A stretch of 64,000 nucleotides of DNA from Acanthosepion esculentum (GCA_964036315.1 OZ038495.1:23042621-23106620); one strand, 5' to 3'. Shown: positions 1-9,521, counted from the first letter of the stretch. Numbers and translations are program-made. Notes: generated by a model not told the origin, from the letters alone.

Positions 1-116
1 AACTTTTTTCACCGCTACTTCCTCCGAATTAAGCTTGCCCAGAAAAACAGCTCCTTGTGCCCCACTGCCTAACCACTGAAGGTCTGTAATATTCTCAAAA
101 GGAGTTTCCCAGTCAT
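1..116 (-). CDS. MAP3K12/MAP3K13 (DLK/LZK): MAP3K12/13 (DLK/LZK) coding exon 3, start of kinase domain, partial
   Basis: This exon encodes the start of the catalytic domain of dual leucine zipper kinase, a MAP3K that drives JNK/p38 signalling in axon injury and synapse growth. The reverse complement begins after a TTTTGCAG acceptor at 124-117 and reads 38 codons in one frame down to base 1. It includes [20 protein letters not shown], matching the family block [20 protein letters not shown]. The Gly-rich loop GSGAQGAV falls at residues 151-158 of the joined protein, and the ATP-binding Lys of VAVK at about residue 171. The first two bases (AT) complete a GAT codon with the last G of the previous exon. 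The exon continues past the window edge; the rest of the kinase domain and the leucine zippers are outside. Invertebrates usually have one gene for the vertebrate pair, so I do not choose between 12 and 13. Confidence 0.95.
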
Positions 117-1448
117 CTGCAAAAGAAGATTTTGAAATACACTGTCAGTAGAATAAAGAAATAAGCAATTGTCATGGAGTGGGTAGCCATGGTCAAATGC
201 AAAATAAGTAACAGAAATGACCAACAAACAGAATTGAAAAAGTTTGTAATAAGCAATAATAAGAACGGGGCAAAAAATAATATAAAGCAAGCAAACACTA
301 TATGCAAGGCAAATTAACAGTAATAAGGCAAAAAGTTCACAAACTAAGAATTGACATCAGCACAAAAAACCAAGTTCAGACAAGCAAACAGACCATGACT
401 GCATCAGGTCAAACTGAGAACTGGCCTATTTTATTGGCTAAGAAAAAAATCCCAGCTTGCATTTGTGTACTTCTAAATATAAAAGGGGAGGGGAAAGTGT
501 TTTGCAGTCATTCCTACAGTTTGGAATCAACAATTATTCTCAGATTTACTATATCTGATGACATAAAATCTCAATTTATTTACATTTAATATTAAGTATT
601 TATAGAGGTATGTTTAGGCAAACCATAACCTACCAGATTCATTAACTTTGTATTTAACATTTGGGAGATGTTTTTTGAGCTTTATTTTGGGGAAACTAAG
701 GAAGGATTTGTAATTCACCAAATATATTACTTCTTCAATATTTTAATTATACTTTTAAGCATATAGTTAAAAAAAGAGAATATATTCCAAAATCCACAGC
801 AGATACCTGAAGCTATGGATAGTATTGGAAATTGTTTTTCTTCTTATATTTACATACCTATGATAAAGCTTAATTTATAAATTAGGCACAACAATTGATG
901 AACAACAATAATTAAAAATAAAATTTATGTGATAGAAGATTTACTTTTAATCATTTGTTTTTACCAACTTTAATATACAATGTTTTTAATTTACTTATTA
1001 AGTACAAAAAATGTGTCACCGTTTTGCTTAAATACTGAAATTTCTCTTTGACATATATACATATTACCAGCATCACTAATTTTATACTTTGCGACCATCA
1101 TTAAGTAAAATATATTTGTATATTTCTGGAATTCACTGCAAATAATTGAATCTAGAATAGACTGCACTAGGAAGAGTCTTGTGCAATGGTGCAAATTGTT
1201 ACAAAACCAAAAACAAAGCTAAAAACTCAAGTCAAATTTTCAAATAGTCTTGTCAGATTGAAACTCTCATAGGGATGTCATGTATGGCACCAAACTCATT
1301 CAGAAATATCTAATATGTCAGCTGTTTACAACTGCTTTCTCAGATCAATGGTTAAAAATGGCTTTGAGCAAGTGAAACCTGTAGTCCTCACTGAGGACAA
1401 TCCTTCTTTGGAATTTGTGGCCTAGCACTGCAGAATTCCAAACAAAGA
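117..1448 (-). other. 3' part of intron A, no recognised element
   Basis: This stretch lies between the acceptor at 117 and the first repeat. It is AT-rich with only short chance reading frames. I see no gene, RNA or repeat I can name. The pyrimidine-rich stretch before the acceptor is short (CTTCTTTTGCAG in sense). Confidence 0.6.
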
Positions 1449-1697
1449 ACTGTACCAAATAACAGAAACTATATCATTTGAGGACTAAAATCAGCAGCAA
1501 CAACTAAAATGTATAGCATATATGACTAAGAGAAAATAATGACATAATGAAGATATTGACATTCCTTACTACTTCAAATAAAAGATTATAAGACAGGAGC
1601 CCCTATCAATTCTAGAAAAATGCAATAACAGTTACTGGGTGGGGGAAGACTATTTTCTTGAAAAATTTTTTAATAGAAATATTTTATAATTTCAACC
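1449..1697 (+). repeat. R1 interspersed repeat, copy 1 (in intron A)
   Basis: This is clearly homologous to 4264-4500, by eye about three quarters identical. Shared anchors include CTGTACCAAATAACAGAAAC near the start, AGAGAAAATAATGACATAAT in the middle, and an AGCCCCT...CAAT...CTTGAAAAAT stretch near the end. A partial third copy lies at 8236-8365. The family is unclassified; no coding potential is visible. Confidence 0.7.
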
Positions 1698-1745
1698 AAA
1701 AGTAGCTACTGAATGCTAAATGTTTCCTTATAAGGTAACAGCTAA

Positions 1746-1829
1746 TATTAGGTTGGTGCAAAAATAATGTCGTTTTTTGACGTTCAACTTCATGTGAGAA
1801 AACAACATTATTTTTGCACCAACCTAATA
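1746..1829. mobile_element. 80-bp mariner MITE with TA target duplication
   Basis: Both ends carry a perfect inverted repeat beginning TTAGGTTGGTGCAAAA (25 bp including the flanking TA). The left arm is 1746-1770 and the right arm 1805-1829. Between the TA duplications the element is 1748-1827, exactly 80 bp. End sequence and length match the MADE1/Hsmar1 type of mariner-derived miniature element known from primates. The interior differs from my memory of MADE1. It has no coding capacity and could only have moved with a transposase supplied in trans. Confidence 0.85.
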
Positions 1830-2605
1830 GTACCATTATCATTGTACATTGATGATATATTTAATAACTATTTTAAAGAAAAAAACAGGGTGAAAGATAT
1901 GTATGGTGAATTTTTATTAACAAAAAAATAGAATTTACATCATGTTGCTTAAGAATACAATATTGGATATATTCATTATTAAAAATTCATTATCACTATT
2001 ATACATATTCTGTACCTGTATTTCACTTAATATTCCAAATATTCAATATAATATAGAAAAGGCCCAAGGAAGCTACATTATGATAGTGGGAAAGTGAATG
2101 AAGCATAGATTTTAGGTCAAGACTAATAATATTGCAAGTCCGATTTTCTACACTTTGTTTTACTAACAGTTTTGAAATTTTTTAGTTGAACAAGTTTTAC
2201 TATGATCATAGTGCTATTAGCTTTGAGGTTTAACAGTTTGGTATGATAAAAAGTAACAAGAAAAAGATAATTAAGGTAGCAATTCGATAATAGTACCAAA
2301 AAAAAATTCATCTAAAAATTTTAAAAATCACATATAAAGTCTTTAGACTTACACTTTTACTCATGCACCTGGTTGTTATGAAATATATTTAAAAAAAAAA
2401 TTATGAATTTTTAATCAAGAAGCTAAACTATTTCTCGATGTTAGAGAAACAAATTATTACATAGTTTTAACACCACTTTCAAGCTAAAATAAAATGTAAA
2501 TGTTATTTTCTTTAGGATTTGTTGCAAATTACAGATATCATTCTGAAAATTACAATTTTTAGGCAATGTTATAAGTTTTAAAATTCTAAATATTCTAAAA
2601 CAGCT
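1830..2605. other. AT-rich intron sequence, nothing recognised
   Basis: This is intron A sequence between the MITE and the minisatellite. It has A/T runs and no coding, RNA or repeat signal that I can support. Confidence 0.6.
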
Positions 2606-3626
2606 GCATGCTGAGAATACTTCTATAACCGATGCGCACTGAGAAGGCTCCTGTAACCGATGCGCACTGGGAAGGCTCCTGTAACCGATGCGCACTGGGA
2701 AGGCTCCTGTAACCGACGCGCACTGAGAAGGGTCCTGTAACCGACGCGCACTGAGAAGGCTCCTGTAACCGACGCGCACTGAGAAGGCTCCTGTAACCGA
2801 TGCGCACTGAGAAGGCTCCTGTAACCGATGCGCACTGAGCAGGCTCCTGTAACCGATGCGCACTGAGAAGGCTCCTGTAACCGATGCGCACTGAGAAGGC
2901 TCCTGTAACCGATGCGCACTGAGAAGGCTCCTGTAACCGATGCGCACTGAGAAGGCTCCTGTAACCGATGCGCACTGAGCAGGCTCCTGTAACCGATGCG
3001 CACTGAGCAGGCTCCTGTAACCGATGCGCACTGAGAAGGCTCCTGTAACCGATGCGCACTGAGCAGGCTCCTGTAACCGATGCGCACTGAGAAGGCTCCT
3101 GTAACCGATGTGCACTGAGCAGGCTCCTGTAACCGATGCGCACTGAGCAGGCTCCTGTAACCGATGCGCACTGAGAAGGCTCCTGTAACCGATGCGCACT
3201 GAGCAGGCTCCTGTAACCGATGCGCACTGAGCAGGCTCCTGTAACCGATGCGCACTGAGCAGGCTCCTGTAACCGATGCGCACTGAGAAGGCTCCTGTAA
3301 CCGATGCGCACTGAGCAGGCTCCTGTAACCGATGCGCACTGAGAAGGCTCCTGTAACCGATGTGCACTGAGCAGGCTCCTGTAACCGATGCGCACTGAGA
3401 AGGCTCCTGTACCCGATGCGCACTGAGAAGGCTCCTGTAACCGATGCGCACTGAGAAGGCTCCTGTAACCGATGCGCACTGAGAAGGCTCCTGTAACCGA
3501 TGCGCACTGAGAAGGCTCCTGTAACCGATGCGCACTGAGAAGGCTCCTGTAACCGATGCGCACTGAGAAGGCTTCTCTAACAGACGCACATTGAGAAGGC
3601 TCCTATAATGGTTGCACATTGAGAAT
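2606..3626 (-). repeat. 28-bp minisatellite, about 36 units, CpG-bearing
   Basis: The plus-strand unit is CTCCTGTAACCGATGCGC followed by ACTGAGAAGG (28 bp), repeated head to tail with few changes. Each unit has two CpGs (CGATGCGC), and units at the left end have three (CGACGCGC), in an otherwise CpG-poor AT-rich intron. A GAGCAGG variant alternates irregularly with GAGAAGG through the middle. Both edges end in decayed units, such as the one around 3573-3626. Because 28 is not a multiple of 3 and the minus-strand unit lacks stops, all three minus frames stay open for about 1 kb; this is a by-product and not evidence of protein. The array ends about 47 nt from the exon-2 donor. Confidence 0.97.
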
Positions 3627-3674
3627 TAAAGTTGAAAACAAGGTTAAATTAAAAAGAAAGAAATGTTATCAAAC
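3627..3674 (-). promoter_or_regulatory. Donor site and 5' end of intron A
   Basis: The sense donor is CAAG|GTTTGA, with GT at 3674-3673. Only about 47 nt separate it from the first decayed minisatellite unit. If the intron were retained, the exon-2 frame would add eight codons (GLITFLSF) and then hit TAA before reaching the array. Confidence 0.8.
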
Positions 3675-3904
3675 CTTGCTGTTTTAGTTCAGCAGCAGCT
3701 GCCTTCCCAATAATTGTCCACACGGGGCGCAGACACCCCAGCAAGCCCTCAAAAAAGCTGCGCTGGCTGCCATCTCTGTAACCTACATCTACACCATTGG
3801 TGGTGTCATGAGTGGGCGTAACTGGTGCCGACTTTGGTGACGCTGTAGGTGTACTGCTGGAGGAGGACTTGTCGGTAAGGCTGAGGTGCTCCAGCTGTAA
3901 CATA
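3675..3904 (-). CDS. MAP3K12/MAP3K13 (DLK/LZK): MAP3K12/13 (DLK/LZK) coding exon 2, GCLRPVW region
   Basis: This 230-nt exon lies between a TTTCATTTCAG acceptor (ending 3905) and the donor at 3674. Its first T completes an AGT codon with exon 1, then 76 codons follow, and the last G starts the GAT shared with exon 3. It begins MLQLEHLSLT, like the VLQLHEQ stretch of vertebrate DLK. A Ser/Thr/Pro-rich linker follows, then [20 protein letters not shown], which closely matches the [20 protein letters not shown] block of mammalian DLK. The Cys (residue 115 of the joined protein) aligns with the mouse DLK cysteine reported to be palmitoylated and needed for vesicle localisation and axonal signalling; conservation of that use here is inference. 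The Met at 3903 is probably internal, because the frame joins exactly to exon 1. Confidence 0.94.
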
Positions 3905-4263
3905 CTGAAATGAAAACAGACATTGAGAAACCAAATTATGGAACAGGAGACATTGTGAGAAATAAGACAAATGTTAGTAGCAAGATTTTATGCACATCAA
4001 CAGCAAAAATACAAAAATATATATTGATTTTCTTTTAAGGTGTTTATGCATGAAGACAATCAATGGAATGGTTATGCATTAAATACAAATTACACTTTTT
4101 CTGGTTTTTTAAATGAAAATTCTTGGACTATATCAAGAAAGAAAATCACTGTTTTTTGGCAGATATGTCTACTTGTTCATCAAGGTATGGTTGTTAGGAA
4201 AACCAACTGTGTATTTAATATATTTTGAGGTTTGTTCATGGACTATTGCTACAAAATCACAAA

Positions 4264-4500
4264 GGACTGTACCAAATAACAGAAACTACATCACTCGAGG
4301 ACTTTCAAAAGTAGAAACAACTAAAATGAATAGCATGTAAATCAAAGAGAAAATAATGACATAATCAAGACTTTCCATAGTACTTCAAACAAAACATTAG
4401 GAAGGAAGCCCCTCCCCTCCCCCATCAATACTGGAAAGAGCAATAACAACTAGTGGACTTTTTCCTGAAAAATTGTTTGTAAAAATGAAATTGAAACTAC
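4264..4500 (+). repeat. R1 interspersed repeat, copy 2
   Basis: Same family and orientation as 1449-1697, sharing CTGTACCAAATAACAGAAAC and AGAGAAAATAATGACATAAT. The two copies sit on either side of coding exon 2, about 2.8 kb apart. Confidence 0.7.
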
Positions 4501-4827
4501 AACTGAGAAACATAGCAATGAGGAATGCAAAAAATTTAACAAATATTATGGAATTTTGAATGAAGACATAGAATTAGCAAAAGAGTTCACCCTGATACAA
4601 AGCCAGGGATTCTTCATTGTTCTTTAAGCTCCTGAGAATACACTGCTAACTGCAAATATTAGTGTTGAATTTTTGCTTTTTTGGTCAGTGCTATTATCTT
4701 TGTGATGACCTCCCAGAAATAGTCCTATCATTAATAACTCTAAAGTTATGTTACCTATGATATCACAGGCAGGATTAACATACAAGTTTACAAGTTCAAT
4801 GATCAGATGTCTAATCAACAAAAAAAA

Positions 4828-5008
4828 TTATGTACATTATTTACATTATTCGGAGTATTGTCCTCATCTTGTCACTATATTTATTAGAATGTTTCGGCCG
4901 TTATATGCTCCGGCCTTCTTTAGGTGATTGGAATGTTGAACTGAACCGTTTATTTCACTCACTGGGGTAGACTGTTCTAGTTCCACGTGCCATGTTTAAT
5001 GGATGTCC
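4828..5008 (-). mobile_element. SINE-A copy, partial, minus orientation
   Basis: Read on the minus strand it holds the SINE-A body: ACTAGAACAGTCTACCCCAG, then CGGCCGAAAC, GACAATACTCCGAATAATG and TGTACATAA at the 3' end. It lacks the tRNA-like head. It faces the full copy that starts at about 5011, so the two form a long inverted repeat. Confidence 0.85.
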
Positions 5009-5010
5009 CC

Positions 5011-5352
5011 AAGGACATATGGCACAGTGGATAAAGGCATTGGTTAGATCCAGTGACAGGACCCAAATAGTGTGAGTTCAATACCCAGTTAAGGCAGTGG
5101 AGAACTTTCAGAGTGAAATTGACAGGAAATAACTGATAACTGACATCCATTAGACATGGCACATGGAACTAGAACAATCTACCCCAGTGAGCAAAATAAA
5201 GAGTTCAGTTCGACATTTCAACCACCTGAATTCGTCCGGAGCGTACAATGGCCGAAATGTTGTAATAAATATGGCAACAAAGATGAGGACAATAGTCCGA
5301 ATAATGTAAATAATGTACATAATACCTCATCTCAGAAATATAGACAGATACA
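5011..5352 (+). mobile_element. SINE-A, full-length tRNA-derived SINE
   Basis: The head carries a perfect RNA polymerase III A box (TGGCACAGTGG, 5020-5030) and a B-box-like GAGTTCAATACC at 5074-5085. The body follows (ACTAGAACAATCTACCCCAG, then CACCTGAA, GGCCGAAATG, GACAATAGTCCGAATAATG) and ends AATACCTCATCTCAGAAATA. The tRNA part is degenerate elsewhere and is not a working tRNA gene. At least five other copies occur in the window. Confidence 0.88.
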
Positions 5353-5517
5353 AAAAGAAATATACCGCTTAAAATATAAGTAGAATAATGCTCATGTGAG
5401 CAACTTTCTACTTACTGCTGTTTACTGTTCATTTATTCATAGGCAGTTTGGAAATAATTAAATGTATCCAAAAATGCCCAGGGAAAGTGTATCAAAAAGT
5501 GGTCAGGTCTCAGCTTA

Positions 5518-5640
5518 ATTGAACAACAACAACAACAACAAAAATTTTTTTCATTAATTTTAATGATATAATAACATAGTAATTTTTTTTTTTATTAATT
5601 CTAATGATAACATAGTATATATAGACAAGATTTTCTCTTT
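5518..5640. repeat. (CAA)n tract and local AT-rich duplication
   Basis: A short (CAA) run at 5521-5541 is followed by two similar copies of a TTAATTYTAATGATA...ACATAGTA unit of about 40 bp. This looks like replication slippage. Confidence 0.6.
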
Positions 5641-5924
5641 TATCATTGCCCACTGACTTTACTGTTACTCCATGACTTTCTTGATTAGATTTGGTTCATT
5701 TTTTCATTGACAAATATTTATTATTTTATTTATGTCTCTATGGGAATCTCAATAGAACACTATGAAAAATACCTATTGTACAATTCCAAAATATCTGTAA
5801 AATAATTAATATTCCTTATAAAAAAATAAAGTTACGTAAAATTGGATCAAAAAAAATTTTAAATATGCAAAACTGTTTTGAAAAAAAAAAACAAACATAA
5901 AAAAATGGAGCAATCATTCAAAAA

Positions 5925-6340
5925 CTTGACACAAAATTGGTTAAAATGAATTTTGCCTTCAATAGAAAAGCACCAAAATTTGTTTGAGCATGTTTCAGCA
6001 ATTAATCTGTATATTATGCATTGAAAAAAAGAAAAAGAAAAAAGGGTTACGAATGATTCGAAAATTAAAGCAAGTATAAGTGATAAAAGAGAGCTTATAT
6101 ATATATATATATATATATAAAATGTAAATACATTCATTGTTACTGATAAAAAAAAATGAAAATAAGTTTTATTGACATGAAAGGTATTATATATACTGTA
6201 AATAATTTTATAGAAATACTGAAAATATTTTTACTATAGAAATTAGAAATGTATTCCATTGCAGAAATACATTGAAATGAGTTTAAGAAAAAGGATTGTG
6301 AGTGATCAGGAATTAATGTAAGCACTACTAACCAAATATG

Positions 6341-6392
<52 letters not shown>

Positions 6393-6615
6393 GTAAATGA
6401 TTTGCTAACAATTTTACTAGAGAATTGCATTGAAGAAATAGATTGTCATGATTTAACACACGTATTACTGAGCGAATAGTATAAAATATTCTATGTATAA
6501 TGTAAATATATTGTTAATGATTTTTACAATAGAAAAGCATTGCAAATTACTTTACTAGAGAATGTATTAAACCAAAAATATGGCATTGTCAGTGGTCAGG
6601 AATTAAGCAAACATT
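5925..6615 (+). repeat. Degenerate long-period tandem repeat with embedded (TA)n
   Basis: Three to four decayed copies share ordered motifs: (TA)n, AATGTAAAT, TTTTACTATAGAA or TTTACTAGAGAA, GCATTGAAGAAA, and GATTGT..TGATCAGGAATTAA. The (TA)n tracts at 6096-6119 and 6347-6390 sit at the same place within the unit. Two short frames on the minus strand coding runs of Ile-Tyr are only (TA)n. Confidence 0.6.
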
Positions 6616-7984
6616 GTTGAGAGATAGAACAAATTCAAAACTTTTTTACTTCTCACCAAAAATTAAAAATCAGTGATGGAATAAAAAGAAAAGGTAATAG
6701 TAATATAGGTTACTATATTCTACAGCAGTAAATATTTAAAAGCATTATGTCATTAGAGTAAAAACATAAAAAATTGAACATTTTGAATTCATTCTTAACA
6801 CAAACAGAAGAGTAGCATAATAAAAAAGCAAAACATATTCCTTAAAGCAGGAAATATTTCCTTGTGAATAAACATATACATAGATTAATAAAAAATAAAG
6901 GTTAAAGTTCACATTGGCAGATAACATTGTAATTGTAAAGGTGAAATACAAATTTGCCAGATTTGGGGCCCACAGGGAATGTTTGTTTATGGTGCAGTGA
7001 TTTCACTTCTGTTTCATACATCAGATATAAAATAAAATAATAGAAAACAGTATCTGGCTTTGTCACTGTTACTTGGAGTGTGGGGTGATGAGATACTGGC
7101 AAAGAATCCAAGCTTAATAATATATGAGTAACACTTGCAAAAGATTGAATGAGGCACCTTTAAAACGGGATCAATAAAAAGGTCAATACCTTCTAGTTTC
7201 TATAGAAACAGGAGCTAGCATTAACAAATTTATAGCTAACATTTACTGGTCGTATGAATTATAACTGATCATTGTCATGGTTGACAATGGATGTAGCTGT
7301 TACCATTAAAATTGCCTGGGTAGGTAAGGTAGCTATGGATTTGCTAAAGTGCTTATCTGTTTTCTTATCCTTCAATCGAACATTATTCTAGTGATTAGAT
7401 TTTTTTGTTAAGATATCTAGCAACAGACTTGTCAACTCTTCCAGAACCATTTAGAGAGACTTAGTTTTGAGCTCTTTATCCTGGTCTTCCTGCTTGTAAT
7501 TAGTGTTCTCCTGGTTAACTGTCAAGCATTAGTCTTTCAGTTTTTCTGAGATTCTTCGTGTAAATTCTCCACTAACAAAGCTACCAAGTGAAAATACTTC
7601 CTATTCCATTCACATGCATTTTGAAAACTGTTTCAGACCATGATTCAGTTTAATTACTGTGGTGAGAACATTTTTGATAACAGATTTACCAATCAAAGTT
7701 TATTTACAAGTGAAGCAATTGGTTAATGCTAATCCAAAAAACATACCTCTATTGGAAATAACTACTATGAATTTGAAGAATGTTTTAAAGTTAACATTTT
7801 GGAGCTGTTTTTAAAATACTTCTGTTTCTTCTTATTCTTGGTAGAATCACTTTTTTCTGAAGTTAGAGATCTAAATCTCCAGGTTATTAAACTTTTAGGT
7901 TGACAGGTCTGTGCCAATGGTACTTTGTGCAGCAATCTCAATTCATATCTTCTCCAAGGTTGTTAGTTCTAAATGAACACAAGT
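6616..7984. other. AT-rich intron sequence, nothing recognised
   Basis: This is intron B sequence without a recognisable repeat or gene. Reading frames are short and without family motifs. Confidence 0.55.
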
Positions 7985-8214
7985 ATACTATTTACATTAT
8001 TTGGACTATTGTCCTCATCTTTGTCGCCATATTTATTATAACGTTTCAGCCGTTGTATGCTCTGGCCTTCTTCAGGTGGTTGGAATGTTGAACTGAACCC
8101 TTTATTTCGCTCACTGGGGTAGACTGTTCTAGTTCCACATGCCATGTCTAGTGGATGTCAGTTATCAGTTATATCCTGTTAATTCCCCTCTCCAAATTCT
8201 CCACCACCTTAACC
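7985..8214 (-). mobile_element. SINE-A copy, minus orientation
   Basis: On the minus strand it reads from the linker after the tRNA head (TTAAGGTGGTGGAGAA) through GATAACTGACATCC, TCTACCCCAGTGAGCGAAAT, CACCTGAAGAAGGCC and GGACAATAGTCCAAATAATG. The head is missing. A (TA)n tract follows at 8215-8235. Confidence 0.85.
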
Positions 8215-8235
8215 AATATATATATATATATATAG

Positions 8236-8365
8236 TATGACTTTCCAGACTCCCTTAAACAAAAGGTTTGGAGGAAACCTCCAATCAGTACGAGAAAGAG
8301 TTATAACAGTGGACATGAGAAATCTAATTTCCTGAAAAAACTGTTTTAAAATTTTTATAAATTTC
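8236..8365 (+). repeat. R1 interspersed repeat, copy 3 (partial)
   Basis: It resembles the 3' half of R1 copy 2: GACTTTCCA, AAACAAAA, a run ending CCAATCAGTA, GAAAGAG, TAACA and TTTCCTGAAAAA occur in the same order. Confidence 0.5.
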
Positions 8366-8633
8366 ACCCGACAGTAATAACTTTTCATTTGTCTTCAGTC
8401 ACTGAGTTGATCAATATTTTATTATACAAATGATTGCATCTTATCAATTTATAGAACATTTTTTAATGAATAAATAAATGTCATTTTGTAGCAGATTAAA
8501 TTTTATATAGTATTAAATAAGCTTTCAAATAAATTGCTTATAATCAAGTTTTTCATTTACAAGTTTTGAACATTTGCTTCTTGGTTTATTTAAAAAGTGG
8601 TTAATAAAACCTGAATTTATTTTTTTTTAAAAA

Positions 8634-8895
8634 TTGGTCTCACCCCAAGAAAGGCAATAAAGCCACTGAGACACAAAGGGTTAGTGGATGTGGAAAAGTT
8701 AGAAACAGAAACGTTGCTAAGGAGCGAGAACAAAAGAAGAGTAATCATGAGGACAGTAGATAGTGATTGACATTGTATTTGAATTCTTACAGATTAAAAT
8801 TGGCTGGAAAGCATGAATCTGGAAAGGAGTTCCACAAGTGAGAAGTGCAAGAAAAACTGTTAGCATAGAATTTATGGTTACATTAAGCCAACTCT
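8634..8895 (-). mobile_element. LINE-L 3' end, minus orientation
   Basis: The 3' terminus of a non-LTR retrotransposon. On the minus strand the end of the reverse-transcriptase frame (AAATTCTATGCTAACAG, later CTTCTCACTTGTGGAACTCC) is followed by the 3' UTR, whose last part reads TTTGTGTCTCAGTGGCTTTA and TTGCCTTTCTTGGGGTGAGA. The same end recurs at 18176, 21500, 23296, 25655, 40310 and 47945. All copies are 5'-truncated, as expected for target-primed insertion. Confidence 0.8.
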
Positions 8896-9191
8896 ACTCG
8901 GTTTATTTCATTGAATAACAATGTATGAACAAATAATATTTGAAAAATTTTTTTAGATGAAGCATTATCAATTTTTATCTTTTCAACTGGTATTTCTTTT
9001 ATCTTCATTTATTTGTTTTATAACATACTCTGAGAATGTCATTTAACAGTCAGTAGTAAGCAACATATATTAGAAATAAAGAATTTCAATGAACTCTCAG
9101 TCTTTTTATGAAGTCTGTTTTACCTTGACAGTTACCTTAATGATGAGGCTATTAAGACCAAGGAGTTAAGTCATTCAAATCTATTCATATA

Positions 9192-9521
9192 CAGAGCCAC
9201 CTCAGTTCTCAAACATCTCACATGTTGAACAAATTGATTTTCAAACAGAAAATTTGAGATGAAAATGCCTCGGTTCTCAAACAAAATTTTGGTTCTCGAA
9301 CATTGCCAAACTGAGTTAACCCGAATGGAATCTTTTCTGAGTTGACTGGCACGTTATATATATTCGTGTGTTGTGCCATACTTTTTGTTTTCCCAATTTT
9401 ATTATACTGTGACTTTTTCTCTATATTAATTCCTACTGGAAATATAGTTTTGGTTTACGAACACTTCGGGTTACAAATGGCCTTCAGGAACGAATTAAAT
9501 TTGTGGACCGAGGTTCCACTG
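9192..9521. mobile_element. 330-bp TIR element (pogo/Tc1-mariner type MITE)
   Basis: It is flanked by TA on both sides (9190-9191 and 9522-9523). The left end reads CAGAGCCACCTCAGTTCTCA and the right end, reverse-complemented, CAGTGGAACCTCGGTCCACA. CAGTGGNACCTCGGT-type ends with TA duplications are typical of Tc1-mariner/pogo derivatives. Related CCTCGGTTCTCAAAC and GGTTCTCGAAC segments lie just inside the left end. No transposase frame is present. Confidence 0.7.

Noticed and set aside
2441..3619. Open frames of 392, 322 and 294 codons on the minus strand
   Set aside because: All three frames are open only because the 28-bp unit has no minus-strand stop. The peptides are the same repeat read in three phases, and the region lies within an intron.
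2606..3626. CRISPR array
   Set aside because: The 28-bp units are directly adjacent with no spacers, and the window is animal DNA.
3901..3903. Met at 3903 as the translation start
   Set aside because: The exon joins in phase with an upstream exon that has its own ATG, upstream stop and donor; the preceding base is needed for the shared Ser codon. An alternative start here in another isoform cannot be excluded.
5014..5086. Functional tRNA gene (also 24300-24395, 29843-29910, 30520-30600, 30700-30770)
   Set aside because: A and B boxes are present, but the cloverleaf is not kept and SINE bodies follow.
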